Below are positions 41,420-54,242 of a stretch of DNA of 64,000 nucleotides, piece by piece. A program made the position numbers and the translations under genes. Position 1 is the first letter of the stretch; each line of letters starts with the position of its first letter. The DNA is from Cacajao melanocephalus. Taxonomy: Eukaryota; Chordata; Mammalia; Primates; Pitheciidae. The notes under the pieces were generated by a model that saw only the letters and a program-made list of their open reading frames with translations, did no database searches and was not told the origin of the DNA. The stretch lies in the NCBI GenBank assembly GCA_963573385.1, contig CAUYLG010021712.1:1-64000 (forward strand), in the 5' to 3' direction.

Positions 41420-41960
41420 ATAATTCCTTGCTGAAAACTTTTAAAGGGACTGACCTGACCCTTGGATGAAGTTCTGATGAAGTTCAAACTCTTTAACATG
41501 ATTTACAAGGTCTTGCATAATTTGGCCCATGCGTACCTCTCCGGTCATTTGCTATCCTCTCCTTGACATTTATCATCCAGCCATAATGAATTTCTTTTCA
41601 TCTCTTTGACTTTTCATGTTCTCGTGCCTCCAGGCATTTGCTCATTCTGTTCAATCAGCCTGCAATCCTCACCCCACTGCTGTGGAACCTGCCCTCGTAC
41701 ACCTTCTTCAGTCCTCAGCTGCCTACTGGAAAGATAGTATCCCGTTTTTGTCTGGGTTAGAAGCCTACCTGTGAGCTCCTGTCACATTTTTGTCTTCTGT
41801 CATAGCACATGTTTTACCTTTTTTTTCTTGTCTCTTATTAGTTTGGGTCGCCAATGAGCAGAAGCATGGAGCAACAGGTCCTGCCATTGATTCCTGGTGC
41901 CTAGTGCCTTGTGCAAGTACTAGAAGCAAAGGTAAAGACTGTAAAGTTAGATCCTTAGAG
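41420..41960 (+). mobile_element. L2 LINE fragment
   Basis: GAAGTTCAAACTCTTTAACA, ACAAGGTCTTGCATAATTTG, GGCATTTGCTCATTCTGTTC and GATTCCTGGTGCCTAGTGCC follow L2 ORF2 and 3' UTR order. This is the best-preserved long L2 piece here, though it has no open frame. Confidence 0.78.
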
Positions 41961-42079
41961 TCACTGACTTCAAATATTTTTCCTGATACCAACTTGCTGG
42001 CAACTCTTTTAAGGTTTTTTAGTTTTAGTGTTTTCAACTGTATGTAGTGGGAAGTAATATCCTGATTTTAGAATGATTA

Positions 42080-42180
42080 GAAATAAATGATTCATGCAAT
42101 TTAGCACATTGACCCATAGAAAGCACTTAATAAATGACAGCTAGTATAATTATAATTATATTCTAATAATTATTATTTTT
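42080..42180 (+). mobile_element. MIR SINE 3' end
   Basis: TAGAAAGCACTTAATAAATG followed by AGCTAGTATAATTAT is the MIR 3' terminus. Confidence 0.6.
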
Positions 42181-42283
42181 ATTATATTAATAGGTGTTCA
42201 CTATATAAGTATAAAATGATGAACAAAGGCAAAACAACAGAAAATATTCGATACCTTTTCTCATTTGTTAAAGAGCAAATCAT

Positions 42284-42629
<346 letters not shown>

Positions 42630-42794
42630 TAAGCTAATGATACATATGAGATTCAGCAGCATCCACGAAAATTTTCTTCACTGCTCCAATATCACAAACT
42701 CACATACATATATGGATATGACTGGCGTTAGTTTTTTCAGGCTTTTAATAACCAGATAATTAGGATGATCGCAAAAGAGAATGTGGTAGGTACA

Positions 42795-43272
42795 ACAAGG
42801 GCCCTCTCTCTCCTATACAAAAATGTCTATATTCTAATCCCTGGCACCTATGAATACGTTATCTTACATGGTAAGAGGAATTTTACAGCTGAGATTAAAT
42901 TATAGATCTTGAAGAGATTATGCTGTATTATCTAGGTGAGCCCCATATAATCACAAAGGTCTTCATAAGAGGCAGGCAGGAGGATCAGAGTGAGAGAGAA
43001 AAGGTGCATGGAGATGGGAGCAGGGAACAAAAAGGCTGTTTGACCTGGGGTCAGGCAAAGAATGAGAACAGCCTCCAGAAACCAGAGGAGGTGAGGAACT
43101 GATTCTCTCCAGAGCATCCAGAAGAAAACAGCCATGTCAACATCTTGATTTTAGCTCTTTAAGACTAAGGTAGGACTCTGACCTCCAGAAATCTAAGGAA
43201 TAAATTTGGATTGTTTGAAGCGATTGTTTATTGTTTGTGGTAATTTGTTACAGCAGTAAGAGGATTTGAGCT
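42795..43272 (+). repeat. MLT1 (ERVL-MaLR) solo LTR
   Basis: CTAATCCCTGGCACCTATGA, TCTTCATAAGAGGCAGGCAG, CATCTTGATTTTAGCTCTTT and GGTAATTTGTTACAGCAGTA are MLT1 LTR landmarks in order. About 480 bp, no internal region attached. Confidence 0.85.
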
Positions 43273-43503
43273 ATACAGAATACTGACTACAAAGGGGTTT
43301 AGCTCAGTATTTTGGAGATTTTTGAGGATGGAGAGATTGACAAGCATACAATTATACTGAAGAGACAGTCTCTTTTTATGTAAAACGAACTGAAGACACT
43401 CTGGAGATATAATTCCATATTTTGCTTGCCATTTAAATAAGTGGGAGATGCTGACCTTTTCTTATTCCAAACTCTAGAATACATTCATACACAATTGGGT
43501 CTG

Positions 43504-43798
43504 TGATACAGTTTGACTGTGTCCCCACCTAAGTTGGGGGTAATTGAATCATGGGGATGGGTTTTTCCCAAGTGATAATGGTGATAGTGAATAAGTCTCA
43601 TGAGATCTGATGTTTTTATAAATGGGAGTTCTCCTGCACATGCTCTCCTGCCTGTTGCCATGTAAGACATGCCTTTGTTCTTCATTTGTCTTCCACCATG
43701 ATTGTGAAACTGTGAGTCCATTAAACCTTTTTTTTTCTTTATATATTACCCAGTTGCAAGTATTTCTTCATAGCAGCACAAACATAGACTAAAATACA
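43504..43798 (+). repeat. THE1/MST solo LTR with internal deletion
   Basis: Starts TGATACAGTTTGACTGTGTC and ends AAAATACA. It lacks about 30-60 bp after CCCCACCTAAG, where THE1 has the CTCATCTTGAATTGTAG block. Later landmarks (AGTCTCATGAGATCTGATG, CATTAAACC) are present. I found no flanking 5-bp match. Confidence 0.85.
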
Positions 43799-43809
43799 GG
43801 CCATAACCA

Positions 43810-44220
43810 TGCTGTTTTAAATACTTTGGCTCTGTAATGTATTTTAATATATGATAGAATGACCCTTAATTATTTTTCCTTTCAGAAAGTTTCTGGCTAC
43901 TGCATATTTATGCCTTTAGGTTAATTTTGAAATATTCTTGTCATTCTAAAATAGTAATATTTTAAATTTTATTTCAGTTTTAATTGACTTTGGAGGATTT
44001 TCAGTAAGTAGAAGCATTTTAATTTTATTGACTTCTTAATCATGAATTATGCATATGTACACAACTCTTATTATATGTGCCTCATTAGCATTATCTTTTT
44101 CTCAGAATGGTTCTGCATTTTTAGCATTTGATTTGTTTCTAGATATTTTGTTACTGTTCTTATAAATGGAAGCTTTTCTTCTGTTATGACATTGTTTTTT
44201 CATCTCATTTTGTTGTCAAA
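43810..44220 (-). mobile_element. L1M ORF2 fragment, antisense
   Basis: ATGCTGTTTTAAATACTTTG and TTTCAGAAAGTTTCTGGCTA match the antisense of an old L1M ORF2. The later T-rich part fits the same element. Confidence 0.55.
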
Positions 44221-47200
44221 GGGTCTCATGTTTGATCTCTTATTTTTCTACTTTGAGTTCCCATCTTGTAGAGTCTGTTTTATTTCCATGAGAAAGGCAT
44301 TTGTTGTTCACAATTTTCCTTTGTTTTCTGGGATAAATCTTCTGTTGCAGTACGTTCTTCACCTTCTGTGCTATATTCCATTCTGTTTTGTCTTTTTATT
44401 TCTAAAGAAATTTGGCCTTCAGTGCTTAACCAATTTAAAAAATAACTGCTTATCTATTTGTGATAGGTACAATTCTGAGCATTTTATTTGCCCTCTAATA
44501 GTGTATGGTGTTTACCTTGACTTCTCTCATAGATTTTATATCTCATTGCTATCTTTTCTTTACAACAAAATTTAAGAAATGGCTTAGGTCTGTTTCCCCT
44601 CAGTTGTTCTGCAGCTTGGGAAGGGCACGGATGCAATAGAATAGCAGGTCTTGGCAGCTGCAATTGGGAATGCAGACTTTTTTTCCCCAAATGGGTAGCC
44701 TACTATAAAAGCCTTTCTTCTGTGATAATTAGATTCAGGAAGGCATGTGGCGATCTCCCGTCACAGCTCTAACTACTAAGTATATCAATATGCATGCACC
44801 ATTAATAAGATCATACTACCATCCCAATCAATTGCAGAAGACTCTTGGCACCTGGTTTTCAACCAAATATCATCACATGACAAAGTGACAGTATTTTCCA
44901 TATTTTTTTACGGATTTCCTTTTTTTCACCTGACTTACATTTTTCTCACAAAAATACATTTGTTTAATTGCATGTATGAAATTGTATGGAGAATACAAAA
45001 TCTTGTTGAAATGCAGACTCTGCACAATTTGTTAGCTGCTTTCACTAGAAAAATGGCATTCATACAAACTACCATCTTGGTCTACGTCAATTTAATTTCT
45101 TGCCGCAGCAAAATTACCAGTCACTCTATGCCTTGCACCTTCTACACCAATAATCAACGTCATAAATGCTAAAATTGTGAATGTTGAAGGTCTACTGTAT
45201 TCACTGTAGCTTTCTAGACTTTAAAATTGCATAAGTAGGTAAGATGTTTCATGATAATTCCTGTAATGATGCTAATTCAGATCATTTTGTAGACAGAAAA
45301 GAGTTTTGAAAGTAGATTTTATCATTTAAGGTAAAAATTATTATGTATGCAGAGATAGCTATTATATAAATAGAAGATGGCCCTTCCAAGAAACTTCTGT
45401 TCATGAAATAGACCCCTTTTTTCCATAGATTTGTGAGGAAAATATCTGAAATATGGTTTAAGAGTCCAGAGACTAAATAGAAATGGAGAAAGACAAGATA
45501 GGGAAGTTACAGAAGATTTAGACTATTCAATTTTATGTGGTAGTACTCAAGTTTTTCTGTGCACAGGCCTGCAGACACCATTCTTTTCTGATGTCTCAAC
45601 CACTTAGATTTGCACATGGAGCTAAAATAGGCCTAGCAGGGAGACTGTGAAGGTCATTGAAAGGGAAAGTCTTTTGAACTCAGCTTACCGCACAGGACCA
45701 GTGCTTAACTGATTTCCTGTGTCACAAGGAACAAGTTTTGACATACCACATCTAAAGGAAATAAAATTATTCCTAGAGGAGATTTTTCATCATTTCTCTT
45801 GGAAATGACACTCCACTTATTAGAGACCATATTGAAATAAGTATGTGAGCAAAATTCCCACAAAGAAATAGTCAACAGGATAGGACAGGCAGACACTCAG
45901 TAATGTCCTTTGAAACATTCAGTGAGAAAGTAAGCGTAAAGAGGACCATTTGACTTTAGAGGAGCAACCAACTAGTTACCACATCCTGTGTGATATGGAG
46001 AAGTACATCCCAAACTGTGGTGTTATCTTAAACTTTGCCCTGTGCTAACTCTAATCCCTCTCACTGCCTCCCATGTCCTTCATCATGTAATGCAATAAAA
46101 ACACATCTCATTCACCACAAATGAAGAAATTCTCTACAAACCTAAGAGAAAGTGATGATTATAAGGTCCTGTACATCTATTTCAAAGCATCCTGTTTCAC
46201 TGCAGGATACCTCATTGCTGGAAGAGAAATTATTACATATCAGCAGGTGCAATTTTATTTGGATGTAATATCCTTGACTAAGTAGATGGTTGCAGTTTTC
46301 TGACATACCAACCTGACAGCTGCTTCTATGACCTTTAGTTATCTCTGTGCAGTCAACAGTAATGCTATTTCTTTGACTCACAGCATTTCCCATGGTTGTG
46401 CTCATCACTGACAGATCTGTATAGATAAGAGGTCTTCTTCCACATCAAAAGGAAAAGATGGATCTTGAAGGAAACACTCTTGAGTTGACATTTAAACAAG
46501 GAATTTGATTTGGGGGAGAGAAATAATTTTAATTTATTGTCATGTTGAATCTGTATCACCCTGGTGAAACTGATAGCAAGACATGATAAAGCTTTTCAAA
46601 AATACCTATAGCTATATAGAGATTATGTATAAGAATGTCCTTGCCTTTAATGATAAAGTATACTATATTAATATGGTTTTATATATATGTACATATAAAT
46701 ATGTACATATGTATATATTTGCACATATTTATATTTATGTACATAAAGAATGCACATATATGAAGGAAAAATATAAACACATTAACAATTGTTATGCCTA
46801 ATTATGAATATGCAAAGTTACTTGTAAATTTAATTTTTGAATACCTAATTTTTTAATATTTAAAATTTTTTAAAATACTGATACCTATATTCAAATTTCA
46901 AGGCACATACAATTTATGTTAGAGTTTTTTCCCCTTATATAAGGCCATGGGCTGTAGAATGAAACATACATGTTAAATACCCGGAAAGACAACCAGCAAG
47001 ATTTTTGAAAGAGGCTGCAGGATGGCACGGCACTACTCAGGATCTTGAAACAGCAGTCAAGTACACATCCTTCCTTTCTTGCCTTCATGCTTCCTGGTTC
47101 CGTCTGCTGCCTGCTTCTCTGCAGTCATAGCCAATAACATGCTTGGGATAGAATCGGAACTCTTTTCAACTGGAGTCTCCCATATGTTCATTATAGAAAA

Positions 47201-48029
47201 TGTGTTTGCATTTTCACTGCAACACACCGCATATACTGACACTGCCTGACTGTGAATTCGTAGCTGGGAGAGAAGAGGGACTGGCAGATGAAGTGAAAAA
47301 AAGTTGGTGAGACATAGAATTCTAGCCCAAGAGTTTTAGAGTTTCACAGGACTTTGGAGCTCTACTGTTTGGCATAGTTCTTCTTACAGAATGCCTGGGT
47401 TATTGTTTTTTTTCCCCCTTCAGGCCCTTTCTACAGGAATATGCCTATAATTTCTTCAGCTATATTAACAAATACATTTTCTCAGCATGAGACCCTAACG
47501 TGAGACAAATGTGTCTAATTTCTGATTAGTCGAAGTCTTTCTTTAAAGTGATTTTCTTTTCTCCTGGCCATGACTCTATTGATTCTTATTTCATGGATGT
47601 CTGTAGATTCAGTGTCATGGTCATATTCTGACTTAATTCTATGTTATGTAGATGAATGACCGGATGAGAGATGAATGAACAGGTAGATAGATAGATGGAT
47701 GGAGGGATGGACAGACGTGGGAGAGAGAGGTAGAGAAAGAGAGAGGTAAGTAACTCCAGTTTTTTTCTTACTTTTAGCTGGTCTTAGAGTCTACTATTAC
47801 AGAACAAATGAACAAGGTCTAGCATACAAAAAATGAGTAACCTTTATTCACTGAATCCGTATTTTTGTGCTGTTTCCAACAGATAGCTGTTTGGAGCTTT
47901 GTAGCACCTGTCTTCATAAAGTCCATGACCTCTAAGGTTTCTAACTTCTACTAAAATGGGCTAAAACTGCCATATGATGACCAAGTTTATTTTGTTATGG
48001 ATTACTTGAGATTTTCAACTGCCCATTAT
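44221..48029. other. Repeat-poor block
   Basis: About 3.8 kb in which I recognise only simple repeats: AT-rich TATG/TACA-type sequence at 46660-46765 and a degenerate GATA/GATG tract followed by GA-rich sequence at 47650-47750. No exon or RNA gene recognised. Confidence 0.45.
47650..47750 (+). repeat. Degenerate (GATA/GATG)n and GA-rich tract
   Basis: Tetranucleotide units GATA, GATG and GGAT grade into GAGAGAGG. Imperfect, so probably less variable than the pure tracts. Confidence 0.85.
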
Positions 48030-48482
48030 ATTAGTTCACTACGACCGCCAGAAAAAAAAGTGCCACAAACTGGGTGGCTTAAAACAACGGAAATGTGTTC
48101 TCTCACAATTTGGAAAAGTAGAAGTCTGAAATCGAGGTCTCAGCAGGGTCCTCCTCCCTCTGCAGGTTCTATAGATAAATTCTTCCTTGCCTCTTCCTAG
48201 CTTCTTGTGGTTGCTGGAAATCCTATGTGCTCCCTGGCTTGCCAATTCTTCACTCTGATTTCCGACTTCATTTTCACATGACCATCTTCCCTCGGTGTCT
48301 ATCTCTGTCTTCATATGGTCTTTTTATAAGGGCACCAATCACTGGATTTAGGGCTCACCCTAATACATTATAATTTTATGATATCTGCATTTGCAAAGCC
48401 CCTATTTCCAAATAAGGTCACATTCTTAAGTTCTGAGTGAGCATGAATTTTGGAGAGACACTATTTAATCTCCTACACACAC
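48030..48482 (-). repeat. MLT1 (ERVL-MaLR) solo LTR
   Basis: The reverse of the MLT1 LTR: ATTAGTTCACTACGACCGCC, TGGGTGGCTTAAAACAACGG, GGTTGCTGGAAATCC, then CAAATAAGGTCACATTCTTA. It is in the opposite orientation to the copy at 42795. Confidence 0.85.
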
Positions 48483-48563
48483 CAAGAAATGAATATATCT
48501 TTCGGGGATGTGGATTTCTATTTTGAAAAACTGAGAGTAAATCTCTTGTACTTAAGATTTTTT

Positions 48564-48593
48564 AAATATATATATATATATATATACATATAT
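48564..48593 (+). repeat. (TA)n microsatellite
   Basis: About 30 bp of alternating TA with one TACATA interruption. Confidence 0.92.
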
Positions 48594-49129
48594 AAAATTT
48601 CCCTTTTTTCTCAGTGAAGAAGATATTTCCTTTATTTCTTCTCATCTTGTCATTCTACAGATTGAATTTTATTTTAGTTGTGAAAGATGTAGGATGTTTC
48701 CAAGAGTAGTCCATTAATTCTGATTGTTCCTTCAGTAATAAAATGTATGAATTGATTCACATGATACTGCTTACAATTTATAGGACCAGTTTCACCCCCA
48801 TACTCTCCCGTATGAATGCTGGAAACAAGGTACCTCAGATTTTGGTTGTGACTATTAGCTGCATTCTGCAACCTCACACCTCCCTGCCTCTTCCCGCTGT
48901 TCTTTCCGCTTGCAATGGAAGCCATTATTATCAAAATCCCATCCCTTCTTCAGTGATCCAGCTAAAAGGCTTCTCTCCCCAGTTTTCTCTTTCCTACCCT
49001 ACCTTCCCCAAGACTGAATTAATCGCTCTGTCCTCTATCCTTGTATCAAAGAAATCCATCTTTTACCTCAGTTTCTTTGGTGTTAGCCCTAGCACCGCTG
49101 TTCTTTACCTATTTAGAGAATTTATTTAG

Positions 49130-49230
49130 CCTTTCTTAGGCCTTGGTAAATTGGCGATAATAATATATACTTCTATGTAAATTGCTTAACAGAATGCGTG
49201 ACATAAAGTAAGAAGTCGATAAATCTTAGT
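49130..49230 (+). mobile_element. MIR SINE 3' half
   Basis: TTGGTAAATTGGCGATAATA, then GTAAATTGCTTAACAGAATG and AAGTAAGAAGTCGATAAATC. Confidence 0.6.
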
Positions 49231-49282
49231 TCTCCTCTGTAGTCATTTTCCTCTTTGTTCTGTGGTTATTTGTGAACAAATG

Positions 49283-49400
49283 TGCATGCCTCACTAGACA
49301 GGGAACTATTGGAAGCCAGGGGCTGTGCTTTATCTGTCTTAGCATGCCATATGCCATCAAGTACATGCTTGTTATGTAGCTGTGCTCAGTACATTTTTGC
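49283..49400 (+). mobile_element. L2 3'-end remnant
   Basis: CACTAGACAGGGAACTATTG and CAGGGGCTGTGCTTTATCTG match the L2 3' UTR at low identity. Confidence 0.45.
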
Positions 49401-50757
49401 AGATTTGATAGCGAAAGGAACCCTTTTTAGATTTTGTCTGAATTCTTAACTAATATGACAAGCTTTCTCTTGTTTTCTAATGAAGTTCTGGTAGAAACTT
49501 TTCCTTCTACGCAGAGTTCACACGAGACACATCAAACATTTTTTGCATTTTTTATACACAAAATTTATTTATAGTAATATAAAATAATTGTAATACCAAT
49601 ACAGATACATTTTTATTTCTTAGACACTTAATATCTTCTAGGCATACATAATACTTTATTTTGATTTCTCATCTTCATGAGAACTATGCAATATTTTTGC
49701 TATTTTTTCCAGATTTACCGAATATAAAGCAAAGCTCGGGGAATCTAACGCAGGAATGATGTGAAGGTCAGAGTTATAACACGGGACAAGGCTCTAAAGA
49801 CCTTAATCTTCCTTCTCTGCCTTCTTTCTTTTTTGTCGTAATATTACAAAAAAACTTGAGATCTAGAAGGAATTATCTACTATAACTTTAACTCCTCATC
49901 ACAAATGCTGTCTTCATTTTGCATATAATGATCTTGTCTTCTCCATAGCCTGGAGCTATTGATAGCAGGGTACCATTTTGTAACTTGTTTTACCACCCCA
50001 AGTACTTTTTACTAGATATTTGTTCTATGCCATGCACCCATTATTACCATGTTTCTTTTTCTTTGAGTGACAAGCAAAACATGCAGTCAATCAAATAAAG
50101 ACCTTGGTGTGTTGTTCATACTCACTCTGTATTGACCTAGTTTAGATTTTATTTTTTCTTTTCAGAAAAGCAGAATTCAGAGGGAAACTCAGGAAAGCCT
50201 CAAAGGAGAGTATGGCCCTAGATGAAGACAAGATGAGTTTGCTCTGAGTTCAGAAGGGATAGTTTCCTGTTGTTGTCTGAATAATACTATTACCTCTTAA
50301 ACACTCCTAGGTTTCACTTTCTACAGGAAAACCAACACAAAATAAAACTACCACATAGCTTCATTGCATAAACACATACATCCTTCACACAGGGGAAGAA
50401 AGAGAGAATTAGAATTTCGACGAAACTTTAAAAAGTGGAAACCACTGAATCTGTTGGGTTGTCTCTATTCTAAATTAAATTAAATCAGAACAAAAATTAT
50501 TTGACTCCCAAAGGGAAGAGAAAACCTTAATCTCTGGCAAGTAATTACTGAATTATTATTTTGTTACATATTCACTACTATGAGAAATAAATAAGGAACA
50601 TGGAGTGTTCTAGGCATTTTTCCCTTAATCCAAGTCAAGAGCTTGGTTAGACCTTTGATTGGAGGGGAGCTGAACAGCTTAAATAGAAGATGTTTCAGGA
50701 CAGACCATTTTCACTTGATAAAAGCATAAGTTCATGGAAGACATTGTCTCAGGAGAT

Positions 50758-50895
50758 CCAGAGAGGGAGAGCTCTTTTGAGGTGAGTGTGGGAGGAGAAG
50801 AACAGTGAGTGAGATCCAGTAGATTAGGAGGGAGAAACAGGGAGGAAAGAGAACAGGAAAGGAGGTGGGAGAGAGGGGGAAAGAAAAGAGAAGTC
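50758..50895 (+). repeat. Purine-rich low-complexity tract
   Basis: Almost all A and G over about 140 bp, without a fixed unit. Tracts like this can adopt unusual DNA structure, but nothing functional is visible. Confidence 0.8.
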
Positions 50896-51565
50896 TTTGT
50901 GTTTATGGTTCTCTCTTTTCTTTTGACAGGCTCCCATTGCTGAAGATCACTAAATATTCTCTTTTGACCCTGAGTGTATTTGTGGTTCTATAGAGATCAT
51001 TTTAGCCACCCACTCTCAGGGTCTTCTGGTGGACACTCTTTTTCGCATCAGTAACATGCCTTATAGATGAGCTCTCATCCCACCCCTGGGCTCCTGTCCT
51101 CTAGAGGTGCAACACCCTGACCCTGCTTTTTCGTGAATGCTACTGAGCTATTGCTTGTCCTCCAACATTTCCATCTTTAACCATTTATCCACAATTCCAA
51201 GAAAATAATGACAGTCACCCTCCACAGCCTATTGCATATTTTTATCCATATATACATGTTAAATTCAACTTGATTGGTTTTGTGACAATTGCATAATCAT
51301 AATAAATTTAATCAATGCAGAAAATGACAAAGCACAGCGTAAGAAATTTACCAATAATCCAACCTCTTGGTAATAACCATGTTTAATGTTAAGTAACTAT
51401 CATTCTTAATATGTCTCCATATGATTCTAGAGAAAGATGAACAAGAGGAGAGACAGAGTTTTGAAAATATAAGGCTATTCTATACATAGTGTTTAAAAAA
51501 TTTATATCAAATTTAATTTTCCTAAAATACAATGGAAGAAAAAAACACAATTAAAAGTCTGTTAA

Positions 51566-51846
51566 GGCTGGGTACAGTGGCTCACATCTGTAATCCCAAC
51601 ACTTTCGGAGGCTGAGGCGGCGGATCACTTGAGGTCAGGAGTTCAAGACCAACCTGGCCAACATGGCGAAACCCCATCTCTACTAACAATACAAAATTAG
51701 CCAGCATGTCTGTAATTCCAGCTACTCAAAAGGCTGATGTAGGAGAATAGCTTGAACCTAGGAGGTGGAGGTTGCAGTGAGCTGAGATCGTAGCACTGCA
51801 CTCCAGCCTGGGTGACAGGGTGAGACTCTGTCTAAAAAGCAAACAA
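51566..51846 (+). mobile_element. AluS with small internal deletion
   Basis: Both arms are present. At the start of the right arm AGCCAGCATGTCTGTAATTC lacks about a dozen consensus bases. No target duplication is seen. Confidence 0.92.
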
Positions 51847-52234
51847 ACTCATAAAATTTAACACATTTTCAAAATGTTAAAAATATTTTTATCACTATAG
51901 ATATGAGTTTTCTAAAACATCTCTATAAGATTAAGAAAAGTCATTATCAAAAACAATGAGGATGGAGTCATATTATGAATTTTTAAATTTTGTGTTTTTA
52001 GACAGGTCAAAGATTAGTTCTTGCCATGACAAATTGGGAAATTAGCACATATAACCTATGTCTTATTTTTCTCTCTCCTTTCTTATTTTGTTATTAAGTA
52101 TTTTCTCCTTGTCAAAGTTAACACTTATTTCCTTTTATGTGACTATAATATTCATAATTGTTCATATTTCAAATACTTTTGCAACCCCAATTCTTTCTCC
52201 TGTCATGCACAACCACCAGGTCAGCATTCTCCCT
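51847..52234. other. Unassigned AT-rich sequence
   Basis: Nothing recognised. Short frames only. Confidence 0.4.
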
Positions 52235-52790
52235 CTAGAGCTTGATTGAGATACAATCCACAGACCGTACAGTTCAACGGCTGTTAGCATATTTACAGAC
52301 TTGTGCAACTGTCACAACTATTTAACTAAAATATTTTTATTATCCCAGGACGGGGCCAGGCATGGTGGCTCACACCTGTAATTCCAGCATTTTGGGAAGA
52401 CGAGGCTAAAGGATTGCTGGAAGCCAGGAGTTTAAGACCAGCCTGGGCAACATAGCAAGACTCCATCTCTACAAAAATCTTTTTTAAAAAAATAGCTAAT
52501 TAGCTGGGCTTAGTGGCATGCACCTGCGCTCCCAGTCATTTGGGAGGATGAGGTGAGAGGATCACTCAAGCCCAGGAGTTTGAGGCTGCAATGAGCTGTG
52601 ATAGTGCTACTGCACTCCAACCTTGGCAACAGAGTAAGATCCTGTCTCTAAAAAACTCCCCATCCAAAAAACACAAACAATCCAGAAAACAAAAATCCCA
52701 AAAAGAAACCTAGCACCCCTTGGCAGTCACTTCCTATCCTGCCCCTTCTCTCATCCCTAGGCACCCACTAAACTTCTTTCTGCAGATTAG
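52235..52790 (-). mobile_element. L1M 3' fragment, split by AluJ
   Basis: The left piece (52235-52352: GATTGAGATACAATCCACAG, CAGTTCAACGGCTGTTAGCA) and the right piece (52692-52790: AAAAAGAAACCTAGCACCCC, TTGGCAGTCACTTCCTATCC) are consecutive antisense L1M 3' UTR parted by an Alu. Confidence 0.75.
52354..52690 (+). mobile_element. AluJ inserted in L1M
   Basis: GCCAGGCATGGTGGCTCACA with CAGCCTGGGCAACATAGCAA marks the J subfamily. The tail is A-rich but mutated. Its age agrees with an L1M host. Confidence 0.92.
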
Positions 52791-53622
52791 TGGGGAGGTA
52801 GGGAAGTGAGAAGGAAAATGAAGAGAGTCAACACAGATGTCTTATCAAGAAAGTTCCACCACGAGGGACTAGAACCAAATTTCTCCAGGAAAAGTCTGGA
52901 ATGCAGTTTAAAATGCATCCTTAGAGGCAATCAGCTAAGTAACAAAGAAGCTGGATTAAACGTTTAAACACTAACTTTTGCCATTCAAGGATGAAGCCAG
53001 CTCCTGGGGTTTTTCCTTCACTGGTCTTTGAGGTCTGTGGTGCAAGGGCAGTGTGACATTCCATGGTTAAGGGAAAGCCTTCAGGTACGAAGATACAGAT
53101 GGGCCATTGAGTGGTATCTCCTACAGGCACCAATATTCACAGACAGTGTGAATATCCAGAGGCTCCTGCTCCCACTGTTTCCCTATATAAACGTTATTAT
53201 TAATATTTCTCCTTGTTCTCTCTTTAGCTTACTCTTGAAATTTTAGATTTTGGTATTGTTTGCCAGGCTGTTCTTTCCTTCTGCCCTGTAATACTGCCAA
53301 ACTCCCTTGAAAATGGCAGTTCTAACTTGATCTTTACCTTCAGTCTGGTTGTACTCTCACTATAACCAGCTGAAATTCTTTCTTTCTACTACATGGTTAT
53401 GTTTTTCCATGGTTGATTGGCATTTTGTTGTTGTTATTCCAGTCAATTTCTTGGAAAATGATTTGCAAGCCAGCAAACATTTTTCATTTTCCCCAGAAGT
53501 TCTTAATAGTAGTTTTACCTTTGCCTTAATTACTTGGCAGTACCAAGGTAATTTGTGAGAATTTGTAGAATGTTATAAATCGAAGAAGTGTTTTCAAAAG
53601 CCAGATGTGCCCTTCTCTGTGT
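52791..53622. other. Unassigned sequence
   Basis: No repeat or exon recognised. Frames on both strands at 52921-53246 overlap, which argues against coding. Confidence 0.4.
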
Positions 53623-54242
53623 CAATATTGCTGAACAGAAAGATAACATAGGATACATATACAGTTTATTTTTTATTTTCTTTTTTAGATACAGGGTCTT
53701 GCTGTCACCCAGGCTAACGTGTGGTAGTGTGATCATAGCTCATAGCAACCTCAAACTCCCAAGCTCAAGCAATCCTCCTACCTCAGGTTCCCAAATATCT
53801 GGGACTACAGGTGCATACCACCACATCTGGCTAATTAAAAAAAAATTAGAGATGGGGTCTTTCTATGTTGCCCGAGCTGATCTTGAACTCTTGGCCTTAA
53901 GTCACCCTCCTGCCTCAGCTTCTCAAGTAGCTGGGATTACAGGCACAAGCCACCACAGCCAGCTTATATATGTAATTGTAATTCTCTAGGAGCCACTATT
54001 TAAAAAAAATTAAAAATAGGTGAAATTAATTTTATTAATATAGTTTATCTAACCCAATACATCAATAATACTATTTCAACATGTAATGGATAGAAAAAAA
54101 TCAGTAATGAGATAGTTTACATTATTTTAGTCAACTAAGTCTTCGATACTGAGTGTTTAAGTTTACAGAACATTTCCATTCAGCCTTGCCACCTTTTAAA
54201 AGCCGCATGTGTCTAGTGGGTATTATATTGGACTGCACGGCT
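53623..54242 (+). mobile_element. hAT-type DNA element, split by AluJ
   Basis: Same family as 31735-32306 but opposite orientation. Right of the Alu, GGTGAAATTAATTTTATTAA, TATTTCAACATGTAATGGAT and CTAAGTCTTCGATACTGAG are in order, and it ends GGACTGCACGG. Left of the Alu a short diverged start (CAATATTGCTGAACAGAAAG) fits the terminus. Confidence 0.65.
53672..53963 (-). mobile_element. AluJ inserted in hAT element
   Basis: Reverse-complement Alu with J features (AGATGGGGTCTTTCTATGTT, CCAAGCTCAAGCAATCC) and a T-rich tail at the left. Confidence 0.92.

Larger units (their letters stand above)
48594..51565. other. Repeat-poor block with minor remnants
   Basis: Only a MIR piece (49130-49230), an L2-like piece (49283-49400) and a purine-rich run (50758-50895) are recognised. 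The rest has no repeat or exon I can support. Confidence 0.45.
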
